Part shown: positions 34,245-42,167 of the stretch, in pieces | How positions within the stretch are numbered: the stretch's first letter is position 1 | How the letters are laid out: each line of letters starts with the position of its first letter | Assembly (NCBI GenBank): GCA_029864405.1 | Contig: JAOTTP010000016.1 | Coordinates: forward strand, 1 to 45,579 | Length of the DNA: 45,579 bases | Direction of reading: 5' to 3' | Source: Nitrospirota bacterium | Lineage (GTDB): Bacteria > Nitrospirota > Nitrospiria > Nitrospirales > UBA8639 | Notes under the pieces: model-generated | The model's input: only the letters and a program-made list of their open reading frames with translations | What the model was told of the DNA's origin: nothing | Database searches by the model: none | Program-made: the position numbers and the translations under genes

Positions 34245-34717
34245 AGGAAGGTCGCCTTGCAAATAGACTGAGTCCTGGGATGTGTTGGCACAGATGAGTG
34301 AAGCCGAAAAAGGATTGCGTGATTGCAAAACCGAACCTCAGATCCACACGTCCTCAATCGCAAAGGCCGAGGCGTTTAGTAACATCTTAATCAACGAACT
34401 TTGAGGCTGGTATGGAATTGAGCAGTGCGCGCAATCAACGTGATCAAACCCTCATCCCGTCATCACTTCTAATGTCGCAAACGAAACTCTCCCCTACGGG
34501 CTCGGTATCCACCAATCGTTGCATGCACCCGATAGGAAGATTGACGAACTTACGAACTGAACCAAGGAGGCGCTCACAAGAACGACCGAGGAAGCTGACT
34601 AACAAACCCTTGCCCTCGGAGCCGTGGGTCGTACGGTTTGGTGAGATCAATGTCGTTCGCTGAGACCTGGTGAACTTTGCCGTTAGGCATAGATGAATCA
34701 ATCCAAGGAGCAAACAA

Positions 34718-35365
34718 ATGAAAGAGATCGGGCTCACGATAGTGATGATCCTAGGCGCCCTAGGGCCTGTGTTGGCCGACGATGCTGACTCGGACAATTC
34801 AAGGTTCGAAGTAAACCACCAATATCAGTGGCTGTTTTTATCACAAACATCCGCGACCGCCAAGCCACCTAAAGCAAGGGCTTCGTCCAGAGGTAGGCAA
34901 AAGGTGAACCTCGCCGGAACCGACTTTTCCTGTCCCTCCCCCAAAACGGGCAGTGAGATAATGACATGTGAGGAAGCATGTTTTTACCTTAATACCTGTG
35001 GGGAAAAGCGTCTTGATAGCCATAAAGATGGCATTCCCCCTGAAGTTATTTTCACGGGTGGATCTGTAACTTCTCAGGCTGAGCATGTTCCACTTCACGC
35101 AAAGCTCAAAGGCACCTGGCGAAACGATCTTATGACGGTGTCGATTGACTTTGAGGAAGGGGTGTATTCTGGGGTGGCCTTGGGGGAAGAGTTTTTTCGT
35201 CTCTTGGTACTGGTGCGGGAGTATGCAAACATCGTGATATTCAAAACAATCAATCCAGACAAAACCTCTAACACCATTACCTGCCAAATCCAGGACGACG
35301 GCAGCATCTTGCTGACAAAGGAAGGTGGCGTTCCTCTTATTTTCAAAAAAGTTATGTCGGAATGA
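34718..35365 (+). CDS. Secreted protein of unknown function
   Basis: This 215-residue protein has a signal peptide (MKEIGLTIVMILGALGPVLA, cleavage before DD) and a mature part with five Cys residues, four of them clustered in FSCPSPKTGSEIMTCEEACF and YLNTCGEK, likely in disulfides. The rest has beta-type segments (VIFTGGSVTS, LMTVSIDFEEGVYSG). I know no family for it. A strong ribosome binding site (AAGGAG, seven bases before the ATG) supports translation. It lies alone between two direct copies of a dispersed repeat and may have arrived with them. Confidence 0.7.
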   Translation: MKEIGLTIVMILGALGPVLADDADSDNSRFEVNHQYQWLFLSQTSATAKPPKARASSRGRQKVNLAGTDFSCPSPKTGSEIMTCEEACFYLNTCGEKRLDSHKDGIPPEVIFTGGSVTSQAEHVPLHAKLKGTWRNDLMTVSIDFEEGVYSGVALGEEFFRLLVLVREYANIVIFKTINPDKTSNTITCQIQDDGSILLTKEGGVPLIFKKVMSE

Positions 35366-36010
35366 TTGATGGGGATCAGGGATTCATACTTCCACCTTGG
35401 AGATCCGATTTCTGTGCCTAACCAGCGGCAGAAGCGTATCGGCTAACCGTGGGGTTCACCCGACTCCTGTTGAGTGTTTGAGTTACCTAGCGTCTTTTAT
35501 ACGAATTGGGTCAGGTCTGGCAATACGATAAACCTTATGTCTAGCTTGGGATGGCTCGTCTGCCGCGGCTCCAATTTCCCCATGCCCTCCAAACAAATTC
35601 ATCTCTTCGCGTGACATTTCCATTCTCCTCAATGTGCTGTGGTTTTTTCTTGGCGCTTGGGAGAGCCAGGTTTCGTCCCGGTGGCTGAGGCCTACTTACA
35701 TGGTGCGTCTCGAAGAGCGCGACCCTTGTTTGGCATAAGGACCCAAAACTATTTTCACCCAGGTCGGCCACATTCAATCGTGCTGACGCAGGCAACGGAG
35801 GGGCGGCCCAACTCGCAGAGCTCAGACAAGGTCCGCCCTTGGTTTGAGCGTCAGCCCGATTGGCTGATCTGCAGGTGGGTGGGTCATCCGAAAGGGCAGG
35901 GGCCAGGTCAAGCAACAGAACCGTTGATGTTGGGGCATGAATAGTGATGGTGCCTGCCAGTTTCCACTAGTTCTCGAACTGGGGCCTGTCATCGGACGGG
36001 CCCCAGTTTA
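35366..36010. other. Gene-poor stretch with repeat copy B, 645 bp
   Basis: No gene is convincing. The stretch contains repeat copy B at 35737-35900 and, to its left at about 35660-35690, a degenerate piece similar to the sequence left of the hairpin in copy A. Frames on both strands here are shadows of the repeat. Confidence 0.5.
35737..35900 (+). repeat. Dispersed repeat, copy B (164 bp)
   Basis: Collinear with 34081-34244 at about 87 percent identity by hand count and in the same orientation, 1656 bp downstream. The perfect hairpin seen beside copy A is missing here, so copy B seems older or truncated on the left. Confidence 0.75.
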
Positions 36011-36442
36011 TTAGAGCAGTGGGTTGCGAGGAGAAAGGGTGGGAAATCGGCTGAAGTCACGATCCGCTGTCCACAACTCTTGAATGCCATGATGTCGGCA
36101 AAGAGCCGCGATGCGGGCATCATGGACGAGAGGACCTTGAATTTTTCCCTCTATCACCGCCTGCCGTAATACTTGCCAATAGTCATTTGTTTCTGAAAGG
36201 AGTAAGACTCTGGGGGATTCTAACCACGCATCCACTTGCTCACAGGCGGCCTGTAGGGGTGTGGGTGGTTTGAAGATTCGTGGGTGAGTCACAATCGCCA
36301 GAAACTCATTTAGGCATGGCCAAGGAATGGCTCAGGGTTTGGCCCATTCCGCTAAGCTTGCTAGATGGTCGTAGGCCGATTTATGCCATGGAGAATCCTC
36401 TCGATGGGCATACACCAAGATATTCGTGTCAACCGTAATCAG
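36011..36442 (-). pseudogene. Broken PIN-domain toxin (VapC-like)
   Basis: Read on the minus strand from 36442, one frame gives ITVDTNILVYAHREDSPWH, a classic VapC N-terminus with the first catalytic Asp, then a TGA at 36334-36332 (codon 37), and then AIPWPCLNEFLAIVTHPRIF and the rest of a PIN domain with HDARIAALCRHHG and LWTADRDFSRF. Total length is 144 codons, normal for VapC. Homologues tend to have Trp before AIPWPC, so TGG to TGA is the likely mutation. The start also reads CTG where ATG would be expected at the overlap with the antitoxin stop. Both lesions suggest an inactive gene. Recoding of TGA is unlikely, with no sign of it elsewhere. Confidence 0.82.
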
Positions 36443-36684
36443 CCTCCGCGACCTTCGTATGCGCGTTCCCGCAGGTTTTCCCAAGACACCCCTTTCATGC
36501 CTGGCTGAAGACCTTCTCCTTTAAAGGTTGCCTTACGAAGGCGAAACACCCCCGAACGTTGATGCTCGCCGATGACACGCCGTAACCCTTCTTCAATCAA
36601 CGCCTTTACCGTGGTCCGATGATTGGCGGCCAGCTTTTTGGCTTCGTCTAAAAGTGATTGAGGTATATCGACAGTTGTCTTCAT
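36439..36684 (-). CDS. VapB-like antitoxin (ribbon-helix-helix type)
   Basis: This 81-residue protein starts MKTTVDIPQSLLDEAKKLAA and continues with a second helix TTVKALIEEGLRRVIGE, the ribbon-helix-helix pattern of antitoxins that bind operator DNA. The C-terminal half (GVFRLRKATFKGEGLQPGMK) would wrap the toxin. Its stop overlaps the first codon of the broken toxin gene, as in intact VapBC pairs. It seems intact while its toxin is not. There is no ribosome binding site and the promoter sits almost at the ATG, so the mRNA may be leaderless. Confidence 0.87.
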   Translation of the reverse strand: MKTTVDIPQSLLDEAKKLAANHRTTVKALIEEGLRRVIGEHQRSGVFRLRKATFKGEGLQPGMKGVSWENLRERAYEGRGG

Positions 36685-36691
36685 GCATATA

Positions 36692-36721
36692 GATGTATCC
36701 TCTGGGATGGGTTCATGTCAA
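36692..36721 (-). promoter_or_regulatory. Promoter of the VapB-like antitoxin, possibly leaderless
   Basis: On the minus strand a perfect TTGACA (36721-36716) is followed after 18 bp by TACATC (36697-36692). The antitoxin ATG is at 36684-36682, only seven bases beyond the -10 box, so transcription would begin at or next to the start codon. Confidence 0.55.
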
Positions 36722-36834
36722 AACGTAGACTTTTAACGGATAGCCGTTGGTAAAACCCTTGACGGCGAACATGATTGTCACCCTACGGGTAAAAGAGACT
36801 CATGGCTTTTTCTTCCTGGTGGGTACCAGCTTTT

Positions 36835-37689
36835 TTAGATTTTGAGATTTTGAACTTTTTTCCGGGCTTCTGAAAGCGAGAGCAGTGGTGTTTGGAGAAG
36901 CTGTTTGGCTCGAGAGGAGTCCATGGTGAGGTTTTTGGGGCGGACGAGTCCGGATTCTTCGATGGTTCCTTTTTGAATATTCGGTGTCGGTGTGATACCG
37001 AAATGATGGAGCAATCCCATTCCAAAGTCCCACCGGTTTTGGCTTTCAGGGCCTGCGATATGTAAGATTCCTGGCACATCCTTGGTGGCTACTTCCAATA
37101 AGACTTCAGCGAGATTTTCCACCCAGATGGGACAACGAAGTTCATCGACGAACAAGCGAAACAGTTCGCCGGTTTTTGCGGACTCGATTAAGCGTGTCGC
37201 CTGGCGATCCGGCGTGCGGAGATCATAGAGGAGCGACGTGCGGACGATGGTGGCCTGTGGGTGCAGCGACCTCATAAGTTCTTCTGCCTGGACTTTGGCT
37301 TTCCCATACGCGTTGATGGGGTTCGTGGGACTTTCCTCTTTATAGGGCGCCGTGTCGCCGTCAAAGACTTGATCGGTCGAGAGATGAATCAAGCGAATGT
37401 CACGTTCAGCTGTCTGCATGGCGAGGAGTCCTGCTGCGGGGACGATGGCTTCGATTCCTTTCCCCTGATCAGAGCAGGCTGTGTGAATGATGATGTCTGG
37501 TTGAATCCGATCAAGAAGGATTCTCACTTCCTCAGGGTTTTGGAGATCACAGACATGAAAGGTCACACCGGGCAGGGATATGGAGGGTGTGAGGTGCAGG
37601 GTTCCTGCTGCCACAAATTGCTTGGCCCGTCGTAGGAGATGATTTCCTAAAAACCCTGCCCCGCCGGTGACGAGGAGACGTTTTTTCAT
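36835..37689 (-). CDS. RmlD-like SDR-family reductase (dTDP-4-dehydrorhamnose reductase type)
   Basis: This 284-residue protein has an extended short-chain dehydrogenase fold: the NAD(P) motif TGGAGFLG at residues 8-15, the stretch IHLSTDQVFDGDTAPYKEES at 101-120, which is typical of RmlD, and the catalytic Tyr128-x3-Lys132 in NAYGKAKVQAEE. RmlD reduces dTDP-4-keto-rhamnose in the last step of dTDP-rhamnose synthesis. No other rml gene is in the window, so a different sugar or MAT2B-like substrate is possible. It is divergent from the threonine aldolase gene, with a 99-bp shared region. Confidence 0.85.
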   Translation of the reverse strand: MKKRLLVTGGAGFLGNHLLRRAKQFVAAGTLHLTPSISLPGVTFHVCDLQNPEEVRILLDRIQPDIIIHTACSDQGKGIEAIVPAAGLLAMQTAERDIRLIHLSTDQVFDGDTAPYKEESPTNPINAYGKAKVQAEELMRSLHPQATIVRTSLLYDLRTPDRQATRLIESAKTGELFRLFVDELRCPIWVENLAEVLLEVATKDVPGILHIAGPESQNRWDFGMGLLHHFGITPTPNIQKGTIEESGLVRPKNLTMDSSRAKQLLQTPLLSLSEARKKVQNLKI

Positions 37690-37788
37690 CGTGTCTATTG
37701 TAGATTAATGGACAAAGGAAATCTTGTGTGATGGAGGACGGTTCCTTAGAATGCGAACATGATACATTATTTTTGAAGGAATTGATTG

Positions 37789-38829
37789 ATGCAGAAGATT
37801 GATTTGCGCAGTGATACCGTGACGAAGCCCACACCCGCAATGCGCGAGGCCATGGCTCAGGCCGAAGTGGGCGATGATGTGTATGGAGAAGATCCGACAG
37901 TGAATCGTTTGGAAGCGATTGCGGCGGAGTTGTTAGGCAAGGAGGCCGCGGTGTTTGTGCCATCAGGGGTGATGGGCAATCAATTGGCCATCCGGTTACA
38001 TACGAGGCCTGGTGATGAAGTGATTGTTGACAGTACCTCCCATCTCATTCGGTATGAAGGTGGATCGGCTTCTTCGCTCTCAGGCGTCCAGTTATGTTGT
38101 GTGCCGGGTGATCGCGGCCGCCTTTCCCCGGAATCGGTCAAAGCTGCCATTCGGCCGAAAAATCTGCATTATCCTCCGACCACCTTGGTGTGTTTGGAGC
38201 AGACGCATAATGTGGGGGGAGGGTCGATTTATCCCTTGGAGACAATTCATCGAATTACAGAGGTTGGTCGCACCCATGGCCTGGCCCTGCATCTGGATGG
38301 CGCTCGATTGTTTAATGCCGTGGTCAAGACCGGTGTGTCGGCTGCTGACTTTGCTCTTCCGTTCGATACCGTATCCTTTTGCTTGTCGAAAGGCTTGGGG
38401 GCTCCCGTTGGGTCGATGGTGGTGTCGGATGCGGCACGTGTTCAGATATTGCGTCGTCTTCGCAAAGTGTTTGGCGGAGGGATGCGGCAGGTGGGGATTC
38501 TTGCCGCTGCCGGTGTGTATGCGCTTGAGCATCATATTGCTCGATTGGCTGAGGATCATGTGAATGCGCATTATCTGGCGACTCTCTTGCAGGACATCCC
38601 GGGTGTGGTGATTGATGTCATGGCTGTGGAGACCAATATGGTGATGTTTCAGGTCCCTCGTTCTTCCAAATCGACCGACATGTTGTTAGCTGACTGCCGG
38701 GAGGCCGGAGTCTTGTTGAATGCAATGGGAGATCGGGCGTTTCGGGTGGTGACGCATTTGGATGTCAACCATGAAGATATGGTCGCCGCGGGTCGGATCT
38801 TCAGTCGTGTCTTTTCAGCTGCGGTGTGA
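37789..38829 (+). CDS. ltaE: Low-specificity L-threonine aldolase
   Basis: This PLP enzyme splits L-threonine and L-allo-threonine to glycine and acetaldehyde. The 346-residue product is of usual length and has the signature N-terminus [36 protein letters not shown], Asp170 in [12 protein letters not shown], and the PLP Lys201 in [14 protein letters not shown]. The ATG at 37789 with AAGGA eight bases upstream is preferred to the TTG one codon earlier. It may provide glycine for purine synthesis or one-carbon metabolism. Confidence 0.95.
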   Translation: MQKIDLRSDTVTKPTPAMREAMAQAEVGDDVYGEDPTVNRLEAIAAELLGKEAAVFVPSGVMGNQLAIRLHTRPGDEVIVDSTSHLIRYEGGSASSLSGVQLCCVPGDRGRLSPESVKAAIRPKNLHYPPTTLVCLEQTHNVGGGSIYPLETIHRITEVGRTHGLALHLDGARLFNAVVKTGVSAADFALPFDTVSFCLSKGLGAPVGSMVVSDAARVQILRRLRKVFGGGMRQVGILAAAGVYALEHHIARLAEDHVNAHYLATLLQDIPGVVIDVMAVETNMVMFQVPRSSKSTDMLLADCREAGVLLNAMGDRAFRVVTHLDVNHEDMVAAGRIFSRVFSAAV

Positions 38830-38850
38830 ATCCCGGCTCCTGTGAGTTCG

Positions 38851-38879
38851 TTGACAGGGTCTGGCACAGTTCCTACAAT
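38851..38879 (+). promoter_or_regulatory. Strong promoter for the small gene at 38911
   Basis: A perfect TTGACA at 38851-38856 and TACAAT at 38874-38879 are exactly 17 bp apart. Transcription would start near 38886, 22 bp past the threonine aldolase stop region boundary and before the GTG at 38911. This separates the small genes downstream from the aldolase transcript. Confidence 0.7.
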
Positions 38880-38910
38880 TTTATTGATCAGCATGATGAA
38901 GGGAGTCAAC

Positions 38911-39144
38911 GTGAGTTTATTGGATACGGTCTCGTTTCAGCACATTACGAGGATTTTAGAAGTGACGGATGAGTTGGATATTTCACGAGAGGCGGTGGAA
39001 ATCCCTCTGGCCCCGGCAAGTCCGGGAGTGGTTCGTCGGTTGTCCAATGGCAAGCTGGAAATTGTCGTGGATGCCGACCTGGCTTTCGATGATTGGGTAC
39101 AGACGTTGCCTGAAAAAATTCAGGCGCAAATGCCAGACGACTGA
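38911..39144 (+). CDS. Small soluble protein of unknown function
   Basis: I recognise no family for this 77-residue protein. It starts MSLLDTVSFQHITRILEVTD when read from the GTG at 38911, has an acidic character and ends QAQMPDD. The frame is open back to 38842, but that part lies upstream of or over the promoter at 38851-38879, and GGGAG five bases before the GTG fixes the start. The zinc-ribbon gene follows 52 bp later and may share the transcript. Confidence 0.65.
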   Translation: MSLLDTVSFQHITRILEVTDELDISREAVEIPLAPASPGVVRRLSNGKLEIVVDADLAFDDWVQTLPEKIQAQMPDD

Positions 39145-39196
39145 GTCCGATTATACAGATCGTGTAAACAAGAGGTAAGCAAAGGAGACCATACTC

Positions 39197-39403
39197 ATGG
39201 CTGTGCGTGATCCGGAGTGGCCTGGGTATACCATTTGGTATGGTTGTCAGGAATGTGGCCGTTTGTGGACGTATCAGGGGTCAGATGTCGTGGCGCTGGA
39301 CCTCTGCAGTTCATTGGGCCCGGCCATTGTCGGGGATGGCATCCGCGGACGAATGTGTGCAATTTGTGAGGAGCGATGCCATGCTTCGTCGGCTGAAATT
39401 TAA
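39197..39403 (+). CDS. Small zinc-ribbon-like protein
   Basis: This 68-residue protein has two Cys pairs, Cys-x2-Cys in YGCQECGRLW and Cys-x2-Cys in GRMCAICEERCH with one more Cys and a His, spaced as in a zinc ribbon. No enzyme motif is visible. AAGGAG lies nine bases before the ATG. Such small proteins often bind nucleic acid or a protein partner. It ends 64 bp before the convergent gene at 39468. Confidence 0.68.
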   Translation: MAVRDPEWPGYTIWYGCQECGRLWTYQGSDVVALDLCSSLGPAIVGDGIRGRMCAICEERCHASSAEI

Positions 39404-39467
39404 CGACCGTGATAATGTGAGGAAGACGAGCGTTTGGCCTCAACGAACCCACGCTTCCTCGGCTCAT

Positions 39468-39902
39468 TTATTGAGATCCAACGGAGACCGGTTGCCCCTT
39501 CATGTCGGTCTCGCCTGACTGTTCCGTGGTTTTTTCCACTGACCATTCTTTGGGAGTAATCTTCAAGAGATGCCCTTTGAGGGTATAGAATTCTCCTTCC
39601 GGTATTTCTATCTGATCAGCGCCCGTGACCTGAATTGCCAGTACCCGTTTCTTATCTCCGGCGTTGGTTAAGACCAAGCCGTTCTCCAACCGTTCTAGAT
39701 GATAGGCCCCTTGTTCGTTGATGACCAGGGAATTGGCTTCTATTTTTGCGTGAAGTCTGCCAAGTTTATCAAAAATGGCAAAGTTCATTCGGACGGGGGT
39801 TCCTCCGGTTTTTCGAAGCTGCATTTCGATTTGGGGGAGTCCGTCAATCTCTACAATTCCATTGGAATTGCGGTACCAGTGTGGTCCGACTTTCACATCC
39901 AT
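39468..39902 (-). CDS. Protein of unknown function, beta-rich
   Basis: This protein of about 144 residues starts MDVKVGPHWYRNSNGIVEID and is made of repeated short beta-type segments (MNFAIFDKLGRLHAKIEAN, LVINEQGAYHLERL, VLTNAGDKKRVLAIQV). I know no family for it. The frame stays open up to 40193, but that extension is the translation of a MITE-like element and is not protein-like. AAAGGAGG lies about ten bases before the ATG at 39902; the ATG at 39911 is too close to it. Confidence 0.62.
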   Translation of the reverse strand: MDVKVGPHWYRNSNGIVEIDGLPQIEMQLRKTGGTPVRMNFAIFDKLGRLHAKIEANSLVINEQGAYHLERLENGLVLTNAGDKKRVLAIQVTGADQIEIPEGEFYTLKGHLLKITPKEWSVEKTTEQSGETDMKGQPVSVGSQ

Positions 39903-40010
39903 GCCCACCATGCCTCCTTTGATTCTTACTATTATCTTAATCTTAAGCGAATAGGCTAAAAACTGACCCGTATTGTACTGACCGATCAGGCTGGTGGCTA
40001 GAGGAAATGT

Positions 40011-40144
40011 TCCTGGGGGGAGTGTTGAAAAATGCCGCCAGCGGCGTTCTCGCCCCTCGGTCGTGCTCACGTACTTCTCGTACGCTCCGCCCGCCCAAGC
40101 GGCTGCGGCCTTGCTGGACGAGCATTTTTGAACACCCCCTGGGA
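40011..40144. repeat. MITE-like element with imperfect terminal inverted repeats, about 134 bp
   Basis: The left end (GTGTTGAAAAATGC at 40022-40035) and the right end (GCATTTTTGAACAC at 40122-40135) are inverted copies with one mismatch over 14 bp, and both are flanked by a run of G or C (GGGGGG / CCCCCT). Inside are smaller hairpins, CGTAC-TTCTC-GTACG at 40070-40084 and GCCGCCAGCGGC near 40034-40045. No coding pattern is present. It lies between two minus-strand genes and may stop transcription of the one at 40206. Confidence 0.72.
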
Positions 40145-40205
40145 CGGTGAAGGGGCTTGGGATGTGTGGGAGAGTATGCGGAGAGGGAGGCAATGGTTAC
40201 GTGAG

Positions 40206-40421
40206 TTAGGTTTTCTCTTTGATTCGATTCAGGATGAGTGCGAGGCACCCACCCAATAGCCCTCCCCCAAAAATCGGCGGTCCCAACTCGACCAATTTTA
40301 TTTCCCAAATGGGTTCATTGGCCAGCATCAGATCGCGTATCCCGCCTTGAATCATGATGACGGCCAGTGCCATGAGTGCACCAATCATGAACCACCATCG
40401 AAAAACTTTAAATGATTCCAT
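40206..40421 (-). CDS. Small two-helix membrane protein, unknown function
   Basis: This 71-residue protein has two likely membrane helices (FMIGALMALAVIMIQGG and GPPIFGGGLLGGCLALIL) and a basic C-terminus. No family is recognisable. AAGGAC six bases before the ATG supports the start. It follows the comM stop by nine bases on the same strand, so it is probably co-transcribed. Confidence 0.65.
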   Translation of the reverse strand: MESFKVFRWWFMIGALMALAVIMIQGGIRDLMLANEPIWEIKLVELGPPIFGGGLLGGCLALILNRIKEKT

Positions 40422-40430
40422 GAAATGTCC

Positions 40431-41957
40431 TTATGACAGAATGGGTCGATCCAGGTTCCGGTACTGAATAGCTTCGGCCACGTGTGTGGATGAAATCATA
40501 ACTGATTCTCCCAAATCAGCAATAGTTCGGGACACGCGTAAAATTCGGCCATAGGCCCGCGCGGACAATCCCAGGCGGGTCACGGCTTGATCCAACAGTG
40601 TGTTCCCGGCTTGATCCAGTTGGCAATATTTTTTGAGCAAGCGAGGCTTGAGCTGGGCATTGTTTAAGGTGTGCTCGGCATGGTAGCGCTCGATTTGACG
40701 GTGTCGTGCCTGGATCACTCGATGACGAATCTTGGCAGAGGCTTCACCGGTTGTCGTGCCCGACAGTTCTTTGACCGGGACGGCAGGGACTTCAATGTGA
40801 ATATCCAGCCGATCGAGGAGTGGGCCTGATAGCCGGCTTCGATAGCGTTGGATGTGATAGGGCGTACAGACGCATTCATGGGTCGGATCTCCGCAATATC
40901 CACATGGGCAGGGATTCATCGCCACGATCAACATGATTTTGGCAGGAAACGTTAAGCTGGCTTGTGCGCGGGTGAGCGTAACGGTTCCATTTTCCAGTGG
41001 CTGGCGTAGGCTATCCAACAGCGACCGTTTAAATTCCAAGGCCTCATCTAAAAAGAGGACGCCATGATGTGCCAGGGAGACTTCTCCGGGACGGGGAATG
41101 GATCCTCCTCCAACGAGGCCGGCTTCCGAAATGGTGTGATGGGGGGCACGAAAGGGGCGATTGGTGAGGAGCGAGGAATGAGGAGGAAGGTTTCCGGCCA
41201 CACTATGGACCTGACTGGCTTCCAAACATTCCTGAAAGCTCATGGGTGGAAGAATACCCGTTAACCGTTGAGCCAACATGGTTTTCCCTGATCCCGGGGG
41301 ACCCACCATGAGAAGATTGTGTCCACCAGCGGCAGCGACCTCCAGGGCGCGTTTGGCCTGATACTGTCCCACCACATCGGCAAAGTCTTCCTCGATGGAG
41401 GAGGGTCCAGGTTGCACGATGGAGAACGTATTTTTTGCACGAAGGAGGGTGAGGGCACCCTGAAGAAATTCCACCACCTGAGGGAGGGTCGAGACGCCAA
41501 ACACGGTGGCGTGGTCGACCACGGCAGCCTGCGAAGCGTTGTCGTGAGGCAGAATCAATGAAAAGGGGTGATGGGTGGCAATGGCCATGGACAGCGCCCC
41601 AGGAACCGCTTTGATTCTGCCATCCAGTGCCAGTTCCCCAACAAAAATATAGGACGTGACGGCTTCTTGTGAGAGGACGCCTTCAGCCACCAAAATGCCG
41701 ATGGCAATCCCCAACTCAAGGCCTGCCCCTTCCTTTTTTAATCCGGCAGGTGCCAAATTGACGGTGATTTTTTTCGCTGGAAAGTGGAACCCTGTATTTT
41801 TGAGTGCGGATCGAACCCGGTCCCGGCTTTCACGAACGGTCGCATCCGGTAGGCCCACGATGGAAAATTGTGGGAGACCTCCGCCAATATCAACCTCAAT
41901 TTCAATAAGATTGGCTTCTAATCCGACCAATCCCACGCTCTGAATTTTGGCTAACAT
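40431..41957 (-). CDS. comM: YifB/ComM family Mg-chelatase-like AAA+ ATPase
   Basis: ComM is a hexameric helicase that extends branches during natural transformation. The 508-residue product is of full length. An N-terminal Lon-protease-like (S5) domain is followed by the AAA+ core with Walker A GPPGSGKT at 219-226 and Walker B LFLDEALEF at 301-309. A zinc-like Cys set (NPCPCGYCGDPTHECVC) precedes the C-terminal lid with RLSGPLLDRLDIHIEVP. The start ATG is at 41957. In many bacteria the gene stands alone, as here apart from the small membrane gene downstream. Its presence suggests competence or DNA uptake ability but does not prove it. Confidence 0.95.
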   Translation of the reverse strand: MLAKIQSVGLVGLEANLIEIEVDIGGGLPQFSIVGLPDATVRESRDRVRSALKNTGFHFPAKKITVNLAPAGLKKEGAGLELGIAIGILVAEGVLSQEAVTSYIFVGELALDGRIKAVPGALSMAIATHHPFSLILPHDNASQAAVVDHATVFGVSTLPQVVEFLQGALTLLRAKNTFSIVQPGPSSIEEDFADVVGQYQAKRALEVAAAGGHNLLMVGPPGSGKTMLAQRLTGILPPMSFQECLEASQVHSVAGNLPPHSSLLTNRPFRAPHHTISEAGLVGGGSIPRPGEVSLAHHGVLFLDEALEFKRSLLDSLRQPLENGTVTLTRAQASLTFPAKIMLIVAMNPCPCGYCGDPTHECVCTPYHIQRYRSRLSGPLLDRLDIHIEVPAVPVKELSGTTTGEASAKIRHRVIQARHRQIERYHAEHTLNNAQLKPRLLKKYCQLDQAGNTLLDQAVTRLGLSARAYGRILRVSRTIADLGESVMISSTHVAEAIQYRNLDRPILS

Positions 41958-42167
41958 GCCAGCTTCATATATTCCAGATCACGCTGTGTGGCGAGTGAGA
42001 CATTCTCGGATTATAGGTAAAGTTTTTAGGTGCTTCAACGTAATAATGTGGCGGGTTGGTCACGCTGGCGAACGGGGGTTCATGCCATCCGTAAGGGTTT
42101 AGAGATATTGCCTTGTTTGACTGACTTATCCATTGGGCCTTTGAGAATCCGCAACATGAGCCCGTGG

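Larger units (their letters stand above)
33916..34717. other. Gene-poor stretch with repeat copy A, about 800 bp
   Basis: I see no convincing gene. The stretch holds a hairpin and repeat copy A (34062-34244). Past it, 34412-34663 is open in one frame (83 codons) but has no ribosome binding site and no motif; its end, GAGCCGTGGGTCGTACGGTT near 34620, faintly recalls a group II intron stem but is too degenerate to call. Confidence 0.5.

Noticed and set aside
34412-34663. 83-codon plus-strand frame and a faint group II intron-like stem near 34620
   Set aside because: No ribosome binding site and no reverse transcriptase or intron domain V is visible nearby. The stem is short and could be chance.
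36814-36836. Terminator-like hairpin CTGGT-GGGT-ACCAG followed by CTTTTTT on the plus strand
   Set aside because: Both neighbouring genes run on the minus strand, where the stem is not followed by T. The orientation does not serve any transcript I can name.
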